Shown here piece after piece: positions 11,787 to 21,926 of a stretch of DNA of 64,000 nucleotides. Under the pieces are notes generated by a model that had not been told where the DNA came from, did not search any database, and saw only the letters and a program-made list of their open reading frames with translations. The stretch is from Fomitopsis serialis (taxonomy: Eukaryota; Basidiomycota; Agaricomycetes; Polyporales; Fomitopsidaceae). Each line of letters starts with the position of its first letter. The stretch's first letter is position 1. A program made the translations under genes and the position numbers. The stretch spans positions 62,001-126,000 of the forward strand of contig NW_025955029.1 of assembly GCF_022376445.1 (NCBI RefSeq), read 5' to 3'.

Positions 11787-13453
11787 TCAGAGAGAATGAG
11801 TCATAATAGCGTCTTGATCATTAGGATCGGGGCTGGAGTTGAGATCCAAGACTCCGTGATCCAACCATGGCATGAAAGAAGCAGCCGTGTAGGCTTTCAT
11901 GGCTGAGATCAATGTGGTATGATTTTGCAGCTCGTCTGTGTAGAGGTGGATTTGTATAGTTCGCTCGAGTTTACCTTGCTGCCGGTTCAAGCCATTTCGG
12001 TGGAAAATATCGTGAGACACATAGGTGGGAGCCGGAGTGTCTGTCTCGGTAAGTGGTGCTTCTTCTCTGCCTTGAAGCAGCTCGGGGTGGGTCAGATAGA
12101 TGCTGAGGTCGATATGTTCCAGGTGCAGGGTTGTAAGATCAGATAACGGGGCTTTGATCATCGCTTTGATCCTCTGCAGCGAGGGTGAAACACGGCGGAA
12201 TGTCATGTACAGTCGGTGTAGCCCCGTATTTGCTGTGAGTTGCGGTACAACAGCGAAGTCTACCAAGTACTTGATGAGCAAATGTGGACTCATAGTATTG
12301 ATTGACAGGGAGTGGTACTACCGTCTTCGAGATTACATTCCCAATGGAAGTTCTGGAGCCCAGCTCCTGCCCAACGCAGCATATGCGCGACACGAAGTAG
12401 GAGCTCTGCGGACGGCGCGTCTACAAGCCGGACGTCCAGACCGTTCAACTTGTAACACATATGCGGGCTGAGCTGCAGCAGGAGCCGCAATGCAGAAGCC
12501 GTGGATGTACTCTCGACCTGGAGACTAAACGGCGAGTGGGGGTATGATGGTGTCGCGTCTGCCGCATTGGGCTCGGGGGCTATGCCACCCTGTAGACTGG
12601 GTTCCGTCCTAGAGTCGAAGTGGGAAGTATTTTTGACGGTCAAGCAGGAGAGGTTTCGAAATGGTGATATGAAGTGCTCTAGACGAGGGAATGAAGAGAA
12701 GTGCTGCAAGTCCAATGTGAGATTATGGACCGTTTGATACGTTGCACATAGCTGCAGCAGGCCCAGTAGACTCGGATGTGGTTGCTTGAAATGATCATAT
12801 GAAGCCTCGTTGCAAGATTCGATGCCCCCCAAAGAAATGTGCCCGAGTCTGCGACCGAGCATCGTATATGGTGGTGCTGGGAAGGATAGTGTGAGAGGTT
12901 GTTCAAGCGATACACCTTCGAGTGTGAGATATTGGAGACTCGGCAGCGCGTTGATGAGTTTGCGAAGCTCGAATGCATGGCGAAAGCGGCACCTATTGAG
13001 GGTCAAAATAGCTACCGAGGTGCAGTAGGAGAAACGTTGGAAGAAGTAAGGGTGAGGTCTAGTAGTCGTCCAGTTCAGATTCCGGAGTTTGAGGATCACC
13101 AGGATTGATAGCAGATACTTGGGAATGTGCAACACCCAGGTGTGCACGAACGCCTCCTCGGGATTGTCTACGAACTCAAGAGAAAAGAGGTTACGTTTGA
13201 AAAATGGCCAGTTTCTCTGAGGCGTGACGAGGCGTGCATAATTGTCGAATGTGTTCTTCCGACTGAACCTGAAGCCATTTGACCTCGAAGGCAAGCATCT
13301 ACGTGCCATGCAGTACCACGCGTGACAAACGAGGCAGCAGCTCGCGAGCGTGGGGAGGTCGTATCGGATGAGCTTGCAGATGTATTCGTGTAGCTCGTAT
13401 GGAAGGTGTGGGGGCAGGTTGCTGTCAATGCAACGAACACTCAGAATTTGCTG
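11787..13453 (-). CDS. F-box/leucine-rich protein, copy 2
   Basis: Second F-box adaptor of the local family. The F-box reads LPPHLPYELHEYICKLI and then DLPTLASCCLVCHAWYC, just upstream of the first in-frame ATG at 13309. The repeat region shares landmarks with copy 1: TTRPHPYFFQRFSYCTSVA beside SARPHLSFFTHLSYFSSVT, and the LPSLQYLTL strand. Intron 12260-12321 (62 bp, GTAGTA to TTGGTAG, phase 1) joins a final exon ending in FMPWLDHGVLDLNS. The same phase-1 intron position is preserved in the pseudogene copy to the right. The frame is open upstream to a CCACCAG acceptor-like site near 13453, so the initiating exon is not identified. Confidence 0.7.
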
Positions 13454-14355
13454 GTGGCGGCGTCACCGAAATCGGACGGAGGAAGCGCATAACAAACCTT
13501 GAGTATGTTAGTGGCCTAAATTCGATCGGGCTCTCCTCGTCGCCAGTCTCAATCGGCCGCACCGGACTCTTGGCTTTGTTGATGGCTACAGTGTTATCCA
13601 TCTGGCCGGGAGGTGAACGATTTCGTGGGAGCCAGGAGACAATGAGGAAGACATACTACGCACATGTCGACAATTGGAAAAGCGGCGACGCAGTACAGTA
13701 AAACAGATACCGGAGACAGGGAAACCTGAACGGAGAACGTATTAAATCGTGTTCTCTACTATCATGTCATTGTGAACTCACCTCGATGAGTCGTCGTGTT
13801 CGTCCTTTAGTGTGTGTGACCCTACGTTGGATGCAAGCGCAGATTAGGAACTACGCATGAGGCAGTCTTTGCTGGAGACCAGAGAAATGGCGAAGGAGAA
13901 GCGAAGTGTGAAGGGATCAAGCCTGAATACTCGACAACGGTCTCTGAGGTAGAACACGCATTTGCCTCATGGCCTACGACTCCCCTCGTGTCGATGCTTC
14001 TGTTCCCAGACAACCTCTTCAACTGAATCCACATGGGTCGAGATACGAGATAGAAGTGTCTTTAAACCAGCTAGTGGTGCACGTTTCTCCCATGCAGTCT
14101 ACATTCCGCTGTAAGCCGATTATGCGATGTATTTCTATCTGTGCTCAGGCTGACACGCAGCACATACCGCAAGTCTACTGTTGATCCCGTAAGTGTTCGC
14201 ACTTGAGCAACAATCAGTATGAAGTGACACTACCATATGCCTTCATCCACCTATACCCGATTCCGGATAGCTGTATCATGCACCAAACGCTCCGCAGAAG
14301 CACGAGGGTACACACTTCGTTCGTCCTGCACGGCCGCGACCGTCGCCCGCTTCGA
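13454..14355. other. intergenic stretch between F-box copies 2 and 3
   Basis: Probably contains the unresolved first exon and promoter of copy 2. No other supported feature. Confidence 0.35.
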
Positions 14356-15787
14356 TCAACACCGCCTATTCCTTCTCTCTTTTGGCATCTCCGTGTGCGC
14401 AGCGCATGCCCTCTTCACATTCGACAGAAGACCAACGTACTCACCATCAGGGTCGGGGTCGCACCTGAGCTCGAAGACTCCGCGATCCACCCACGGTGCG
14501 AACAGAGCGGTCATATGGTGCTCAATCGCAGACCCCGCACCCGTTCGTAGCTCCAGCATCTTGAGTACGACATATACACCGGATTTGTACCGTCCGAACG
14601 GTGGAAGCCTGTCAAAGACGCCGCGGGAGAGAATGCCGTGGAAAGTAAAGGCGGAGTCGTCAGAGCCTGTGCTCGTAGGCGATGCTTCGTCTCTGTCTTG
14701 CGTAGCCTCAGAGTGACCTAGATCGAGGATGATACGAAGCGATAGTAAACGTGGGTTCTGATGTCCGATAACAGGTCACCGAGGGCCCTCTGTATTTCCT
14801 GTGGCGAGGACGCGGCATGGCAAAAGGTCATGCAGAGTTCACGGTTTTCCAGCGACGTGTTTGCTGCAAGTTGCGGACGGACGTCTGAGTCTACAATTTG
14901 CATGGTCAATCGCGTGTGGGAACGGCTATGAGTGACGGTCTTACCAATGTCGATGTTGCAACTCAGTAGCAACGTTTTGAGCACAGCTCCGGATAGACGC
15001 ATGACAACCATGACGCATTGCGGGAACCCAGGGGACGGCTCGTCTGAGAGATTGATCGTCAACGCCTCCAGCTTGTGACAGACATGTCTGCGCGGTAGAC
15101 AACAGTTGTTGAAGTTGCGACGCGCAGGTCACGGGCAAGTTCCTGAGGTGGAAGGCCGACAGCGCACATGCAGGTGTACGCGCCATATGCGGAACCATGC
15201 CCGCTGTTGATGAATCCAAGCCCGAGTCGAATGCGTTGCATACCCACAAGGAAGACAGGCAAGGAAACCGGAGTAGGAACAGCCTGAGTTGCGAAATCAA
15301 CGAGCAGTGGCACAGATCGATGTCGAGTCTAGCGACGACGTCCAGGCTTGCGTTTGCCACGAGCCTGGACATCGTCGATAGACTCGACATCGATTAACTT
15401 AAGTTTCCTCGAAGCCGACGCGTCCGAGAGTGCGAGAGAAGGAGCGGGTTGGAAGATGCTTCGCCAGCGGCTGGTCAAAGGTGATCTTCCAGAGCCACAG
15501 CACCCGGAGACGAGGCAACGCATTGATCATCCTGCAGAGCTCCGATGTTCCGCGAAGCGACATCCGCAGAGACGGAGGTATTGCATGTCAGCGCAATGTG
15601 AGAGGCGGTTGAAGAAATGAGGGTGCGGCCCACTAGTCGACCAATCGATACACCGCATCTCGACGCTCTGTAATCCCGAGCAGAAGCATATTGGTATGTG
15701 CCACATCGTCGACAAGGTTCGGGGTCTTGAAATCCTGGAAGAGTAGCTTCTGTTCTTCGGTTTGTCCCGTATACTTGCGAAATCCAA
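14356..15787 (-). pseudogene. F-box/leucine-rich family pseudogene, copy 3
   Basis: Matches copies 1 and 2 over most of their length but only by switching frames. Segment 15787-15560 (SGPHPHFFNRLSHCADMQYL) breaks and resumes as MINALPRLRVLWLWKITFDQPL. A second break near 15080 separates the segment ending LQQLLSTAQ from HVCHKLEALTINLSDEPSPG. The phase-1 intron (GTAAGA to TTGTAG before ACTCAGACG) is conserved. A third break follows the DLLSDI segment, after which the frame ends in LFAPWVDRGVFELRCD. No F-box was found at the 5' end. A 33-nt inverted duplication at 15316-15394 lies inside it. At least three frame breaks make this a pseudogene unless the assembly is wrong. Confidence 0.75.
15316..15394. 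repeat. 33-nt near-perfect inverted duplication
   Basis: Arms 15316-15348 and 15362-15394 are reverse complements with two mismatches in 33, separated by a 13-nt loop. Both arms encode a version of the same peptide on opposite strands (SLDVVARLDID on minus, SLDIVDRLDID on plus), so one copy of pseudogene sequence has been templated back onto the other strand. Confidence 0.9.
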
Positions 15788-16766
15788 GAATACGCTCAGG
15801 CGGGAGACGCGGGCAACTCTGGCTGTAGGTGAGGGCGGCTGGAATCAGTACGTCGTTTTCAGCACTCGCGAGGACGGGGACAGACCCACTTGATCGAGGA
15901 TACCATGTAGAAGACGTGAATGGAATTCTACGGACTTCGAGGGCATCGTATCCGAGTCGTGCACTCCGTGTGTACCCTGACTTCGCAGTTCCTACCTTGA
16001 TAGAATTTCTCCGTCATTATTATAGCCATTCCACAGTCAGACGGTTGGGATCACGCTCCTATCCAAGCAGACAGAACTCACTTTGGGCGCGCGTAACCGT
16101 CGTGTGAGAGGGATCGGGCTCGGAGACTCGGAAGAAGCTGGAGCCATTTTCACTGGATGGAAGGTCAGTCACATAGACCATTGGTCAGTTAGAGACGCGA
16201 GATATAAGTACCATATGCTGCATGAATCTCACCTTGAGCTTGTACCGCACCCGGTGCGAAGTTGGCAGGATACGCAGGATTCGTAGGCTATCGTGGAATG
16301 AGGAATAATAGGGTACGTACGTTCAAGCACGCCGCGCTGTGGAATACGACCGTAGACGAGAGGAAGGCGAGATGGACTCTGGAGGGTGACTTGCTGGTCA
16401 TTGACCATCCGCTCAGCGCGTGCGCACGTGACAAGCACGTCTGTGTCCAGGATGGCGCGCTTAAGCTTCAGCGGTTGTCTTCGTACAACCGTAGTGAGCG
16501 CTGTCACACATCGAAAACGCCGAGGCGTCTAGATGTCGTGACTAAATGGAATACCCTCCTCCTCCTCCTCCGCCGTCCTCACTGTTCTTACCTGCCTGTG
16601 CGCCGCAATAGCTTCCCACATATTGGTAGCAACACTCGTCGATTATAGTCTGAGGCTCACGACGAATCAAGCATCCAACAACGGTCTCGCTGCATCTTCA
16701 GTCTTCATCCGGGTCTCTGCTCCCTTGTGTTCATTTTCCATACTGCTGCTTTTGCTCTGCTCGAGA
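15788..16766. other. intergenic stretch upstream of the Ecm11-like gene
   Basis: Should hold the promoter of the gene starting at 16767. A TCC trinucleotide run occurs near 16557. No gene was supported. Confidence 0.35.
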
Positions 16767-18569
16767 ATGAGTGCTCGCGTTCCCTTTATGCCTCAGCGGC
16801 CTGCGTCAGCTCGCCCTGAAACCTCGGCTCCTTCGCTCTCTAGTACCGTCGCTCACGACTCGTTTCGCCCAAACGGGCTGCTTTCTGGCAGTCACTCGGC
16901 CCCTACATACTCGTACAACGACGGGTCCGCTCCAAAAGACCCGCATATAGCCACCCAACACAGCGCCGAAGCTGCACTAAAGGCTGCGACAAACAAGCCG
17001 CTCAACGTATCCGGCCTCGCGAAGCGCAAACCCGTCCCTCAGTCTAACGGGGTCTCCGGACTGGGTACGAACCGCAAGTCCTTTGATAGCTCTGGAGCCG
17101 ATGCTCGCTCGACCAGGCCTTTCTTGCCTCCGAGCCAGGCTCACCGTCTGTCGGGCCCTCGTCCGTCTTCTCCGTTCTTCCTCGGAAGCACCGTCTCAGG
17201 CACTGGATCTGGTTCTGAGTTCTTGTCTGTGAACGGATTCCGCCCGCCGATGCTGCCTGTGCCGTCCAAGCTGCAGACCTCGGGCTCTGGGGATAACCTG
17301 AACGGTAATAACGCGCATATAGTCACCTCGGATGGTGCTGGCGACGGCAACACCTCTGAAGCGCACTCTACGAACGGCGACAGATACAACGACCTCCGTT
17401 CACTGGGCTCGAACAATCCCGAGCGCGCCCATGCTCGCCCGCGCGTCTCCTCTCATCCGTCTCTCGAGAAGATCAATGAGGATGAAGACGAGGACGACCG
17501 AGGTCACCCAGGCGGTGCCCATGGCCAACGGGCCTCCGGGTCCTTCCCGGATGATGCCCACGCGGGCTCGGACGACGCTCCTTCCGAGGCGTCTCAGCCT
17601 GGCTTGCGTAGGTCGGTCAAACGCATCCATCAGCAAGACTTCGAGGAGGAAGAGTTCGCGTACGGGACTCAGTCGAAGCGGTACAAGCTGGACGGGCAAG
17701 GCCTCGCGGTGAGTTTAGCCTGTCTTCGAGGCGCGCTTTGCACCCGTGTATCGAGGTCGTGGCTGCGTAGCACCAGCGGATTCCCTGGTGCCGACGTCAT
17801 TACCCTGCTGACATCCCGCACAGGACGACCTCGCAGCGCGCTACTCCCGCGGACCGACCCCCGACGTCCGCGGGTACATCGCTCCCGAAGACTACGAGCG
17901 CGGCGTCCCTGACCCTCGCGCGCATTCGCAGCAGCCCGACAGGCCTTACTCCCGCATGTCCGAGGCGCACGTTCATCCACAGGCTCAGCCCGCACCCTTG
18001 GACCCTACGGGACGCGGGGAGGCGTTGTACAAGCTCATGGGACAGGACCTCGGCGAGTTCGTGGAGGGCCATGTGGACGCGTACGAGGAGGCGAAGAAGA
18101 GGTGGTCGGAGTGTTCGATGGAGGAGTGGACGGCTGGCGCAGACGGTGAGTTTGCGTAGCGCTTACTTCGAACCTGCGTGAAGGGTGGCTCATGCGAGGC
18201 GCATGCAGAGTTGACAACGAAATTCTCCAAGATGTTGGATTTTGTACGTGCTACCTTTACTCTCCGTGTAAGCATGCTGCTCATGATCGTACCAGGTCAA
18301 GGACCACATGACGTGCGTTCCACTCTTTGCCCACACTGCAGTCCCCGAGTTCACTCGTGAGTGATCGCTGATGCTTGAAGCATAGTGCGAAGCTGTCCCT
18401 GTACGCCTCGCTTCATTCCGCCGTCGCCTCTCACAAATCCACTCTCGGCGAGCGAGAGAAGGCTCTGGTGGAAGCACGGGAGAGCCTGGTGCGAGAGGGA
18501 GGTGCGGTCGTTGGAGGTGGCGCAGTCGCATCTGCTATGCAGGCGGAGAAACCGAACGGGGAGGACTAG
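16767..18569 (+). CDS. Ecm11-like protein (putative meiotic chromosome-axis factor)
   Basis: A 499-residue protein in five exons: 16767-17708, 17824-18145, 18209-18243, 18296-18312 and 18386-18569, all phases consistent. The first 310 residues are Ser/Pro-rich and disordered with an acidic run (INEDEDEDDRG) and a basic RRSVKRIH patch. The conserved part is the last 140 residues: GRGEALYKLMGQDLGEF, HVDAYEEAKKRWSECSMEEW, GADELTTKFSKMLDFVKDHM, KLSLYASLHSAVASHKSTL. This Trp-plus-coiled-coil C-terminal arrangement resembles the fungal Ecm11 domain; in budding yeast Ecm11 is a SUMOylated synaptonemal complex component. The match is by pattern only, so treat the name as tentative. One 17-nt micro-exon is needed to keep the frame. 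Confidence 0.6.
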
Positions 18570-18726
18570 TAGGCTGGACAACACCAGCAGCCGCAGACAC
18601 TTCCTGCGCACGATCGGTAAGGCGCGTTGACGAGTATTGGGACGATACGGTAAGATAGGGTATGTTCGGTCGAAGATACAAAGATACATGCTGTACACTG
18701 GCAAGTTGATCACCTTCCACGCGTCC

Positions 18727-19238
18727 TCACGATGCCTTCGTGATCAGCTCCTGCACGATCTTTACCGCCCTCTTGAACTTCGCTTTGTCCTCCGCTGTCG
18801 CCTGCACCGTGCTCGTCCCAGTCCCGCATCCCGCGGGCCCGCCATTCATCCACATAAGGTCGTCGCTCCCGAACGCGATGCTCGTGTCCAGCCCGTAAAT
18901 GTCCTCGCTCCCCGGCGGCTGCTCCGTCGGGATCGATTTGAGGATATCGTGCAGCTCGCCGACGAGCGTCGTCGCCCCTGTGTCGGTGGCTGACAACGCC
19001 TTGCGCTCCTCATCGCCCAGGGAGGGCGTCCCGTCGGGACGCACGGCGGCGGTGATATTCCAGCTGGGCTGCGAGGGTGTTCCGGTGATCGTGTAGATCG
19101 CGCTCGGGGTGGGAGGAGCGAAGCCTCCGGTGATCCCTATAGGTAATCGTAGATGTGTGAGTCGATGTCTGCTCGCATGATCAAGACAAACTGTGGCTGA
19201 CCGTGTTGCAGGCGGAGCGAGAACTCGGTCGGGGCCAT
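18727..19238 (-). CDS. conserved hypothetical protein, 148 residues
   Basis: Two exons, 19202-19238 and 18727-19136, joined across a 65-bp intron (GTCAGC to CTATAG). The first exon supplies MAPTEFSLRLQHG, and the reading continues ITGGFAPPTPSAIYTITG. The body is compositionally even, with a Gly/Asp-rich middle (GSEDIYGLDTSIAFGSDDL) and a basic C-terminal helix (DKAKFKRAVKIVQELITKA). No signal peptide or membrane segment. I do not recognise a domain; the clean splice and balanced composition argue for a real gene. It converges on the Ecm11-like gene, with 157 bp between the stops. Confidence 0.65.
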
Positions 19239-19996
19239 GGTGGTTTCGTCGGGACACTGAGCGTGCAGGGACTACGAACGGAGGTTGGCTGTGGGTATGG
19301 GTGAAGGCGCGATTGGTACGTGCGATCGTTATCCGCAGCTTATAATGCGCGTTGTGAGCCTCCGGATACGTGCCACTCGGCCGGACGCGCTCATGCGCGG
19401 TTGTGGCGGAAGCGCCACTGCCCTCCTGATTGGGCCTGGCACGTCATTACTAGGCACGCTCGAGGTAAGAACTCAAACAAATGTGCGGTAGATTTTTGGC
19501 TGTAATTACTCTGAAGATACATGGGTACTGACTTCGTCGTAGATGAAGGCCAAATCAGTACGCGGATATTGCCTAAGGGTTCCTTTGAAGGGGTACGAAC
19601 TCGGAAAGTATCGTAGCCTTACATGTGCATCGTGCGTACTACCTACCAGGTAGGACCGGGGCACTGCAAGTCTGTAAGTACTGATCTGCCAAATATTGCA
19701 ACAGATAACCCAGAAGCAGCTATCAGAGGGTGGTCACAGCTAGCACTGCTGCAGCGCTGACGGTACAATATCATATAAATTCTCTAGCATCCTGTTTGTT
19801 TCTGGCGACGCGTGTCAACTCCTCACGTCTCAAGATCTCACCAGTTATGCGCTCATCACGACTGGTTCTCGGGAGATGTGGTTACAGAGGAATGCTCAAT
19901 GGGGTCGCACGAACGCTGAGTATATTGTCTCGCCCTCCTCGAACACACAGCCAAACTTTAACGACGTCGCCCCAATATGTACCATCTGCCAGGCTT
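19239..19996. other. intergenic stretch
   Basis: No gene supported. Presumably the 5' flank of the small protein and 3' flank of the GST gene. Confidence 0.35.
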
Positions 19997-20838
19997 TCAG
20001 CGGCTCGTGTCGGCCCAGTTGTCGAAGAGAGCCAGGTAACGCTTCCAGCGGCCTGCGTCAAAGCTCTCGATGCGCTTCCAGTCTTCGCTGTCCAACATGA
20101 TGCGCAACCAGATCAGCACCCCAGCGACATACGTGTCGGCATGGGTGACCTTGCCGTCGTCGCCGCCAGGCCCCCCGCCGCTCAGCAACAGCCTTCCATT
20201 GCCAGCCGCGTCAAACCACGACGCAACGACGCTGAACGCCTTCTCCGCGACCACCCACTGCTCCGCGCGCTTCTCCGACCGGGGCGGGCTGAGCTCCTCC
20301 AGCTTGCACCCCAGCGACTTCTCGCGCGTCTCGAAGAAATACTCCGCGCTCCGCGGGCTCAGCGCCGTCGCGATGGCGTGCAGCACCAGCGGCATGAGCT
20401 TCTGGTGCAACTCCGTGGCGAACGCCTGCACGAAGCCCGCCTGGAGGGCGCGCGAGTCCGCGGGGAGGAGCGCGGGCGTGACGGGGTAGGTCTCGTCGAG
20501 GTAGCGCGCGATCCTGGCGGACTCCGTGACCACCGTGCGCGTGCGCGGGTCGTAGATCGCGGGGAGCGTGTACGGCCACGGCGCGACGGACGGCGGGTTC
20601 GGCTCGACTCCGAGGGCGGTGAGGACGGACGCGATGTCCGGGTACTCGACGAATTGCGTGCGGTACGGGAGGGCCTTGTAGTTGAGGGCGAATCTGGATT
20701 GTGGAGGTCTGAGCGAGTAAACGCAGTTAAATGGGAAGATGCTCACCTCGTCTTCCAGCTGTTGGGCGACCAGGCGGTGCCGGGCACGGTCCCGGGGATG
20801 TCGTAAAAGATGATATGGTCGGTGTCAGGAAGCGTCAT
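19997..20838 (-). CDS. glutathione S-transferase, fungal etherase-like/UstS type
   Basis: Predicted cytosolic glutathione transferase, 262 residues. Exons 20747-20838 and 19997-20693 with a 53-bp intron (GTGAGC to TCCAG). The thioredoxin-fold N terminus reads IIFYDIPGTVPGTAWSPNSW, then FALNYKALPYRTQFVEYPDI, then LPAIYDPRTRTVVTESARIA with the TES glutathione-binding turn. An all-helical C-terminal domain follows, ending WKRYLALFDNWADTSR. The DIPGTVPG and WSPNSWKTR segments are typical of a large basidiomycete GST class that includes lignin beta-etherase-related enzymes. Which substrate this member uses cannot be told from sequence. Confidence 0.88.
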
Positions 20839-21926
20839 TGCGTTGAGTTGTAACGAGTTGTGCGACGGTAGATCTGACGGTGTATTTCCAGACACTGCTG
20901 AAGCACTGGAATGCCGGCAACTGCTGTTGGCGCGAGACCTTAAATGAGTCCATCAAGACCACTGTGGCCGCCCAGTCACTCTGGCTCACTCAGCGCTGTC
21001 TGCAAAACACTCTGTCAGCGAATGTTCTTCAACAGACCCCGTAGCACATCATGGACAGATGAGTCACTGTCCGTGCTTCGTGCTCAGAACGATCGTGCTA
21101 AGTTACATTGAAAGCAGGATGCCAGTACTACCAGTGAGCTGCGAAATTCAGTATCAGCGTGTTGCACAGTTGTTCTGAAGGATATGGACCTTTCTTTTAG
21201 AGCCCGGGCTCAAGAACCAGAGTGTCAGGCAAGGATACGGGGGCAAAAGGATGGATTTCTGGTGCGCTATGTGCGGTTGTCCGATGCAAAGTCCAACTGG
21301 GGCTGGGCGTTTCGCGCGACGCGCTTGCGTCAGGTGATGGCGTTGGATCACCGGCGTTCGACTATCCTGACTGACTGACTGACGCAATACTCGCGATACG
21401 CGCTTGGTAACAGCCTCTATATAGACCATTCATGCCAATATTAGCAAGACGGAAGAAAGATGTTTTCGAGCGTGAGGGAACTGGCCAGCGCGGAGAGGGG
21501 ATAAGCGCCCTCTCGTGTGTACGATGTCTCGACGGCTGAGGAAAGGGTATAGCTCCCTCCTCCCCCGAGATCAGTCAGCGACAGAGGAAATTTGAATGAG
21601 GTGAGCTGTCTCCAAGCTGTCATTAAATTCAGGCTCAGAAGTTCTCGCCCGGAACGTCTACTGCCAGTTCGGTACACATCTGTGGTGGACCTTAACAGAA
21701 CCGCTCTGAGGTCCTCCGAGTCGCACCTTCTACTCACCAGTGTTCGCAAACGCAGGTCCAAGACTCTGCTGTCTTTACGTGTCTTCGCTGGCCTTGATCC
21801 TGCGCACGAGCAATGCCAGTGTACTGAACAGTCTCACGTGTACCGTCAGCACAGAGATCGCGATGCAAGGTCGGAACGCAGTAGTGCCCGCTGTCTTACG
21901 TCGTGAAATGAGCCTCCCAGGTGTAG
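20839..21926. other. intergenic stretch between the GST and rcy1 genes
   Basis: Only short frames; no supported gene or repeat. The left part presumably carries the GST promoter. Confidence 0.35.

Noticed and set aside
19730..20806. Long plus-strand open frame of 358 codons
   Set aside because: Arginine-rich antisense of the GST gene; the minus strand has the recognisable domain and correct splicing.
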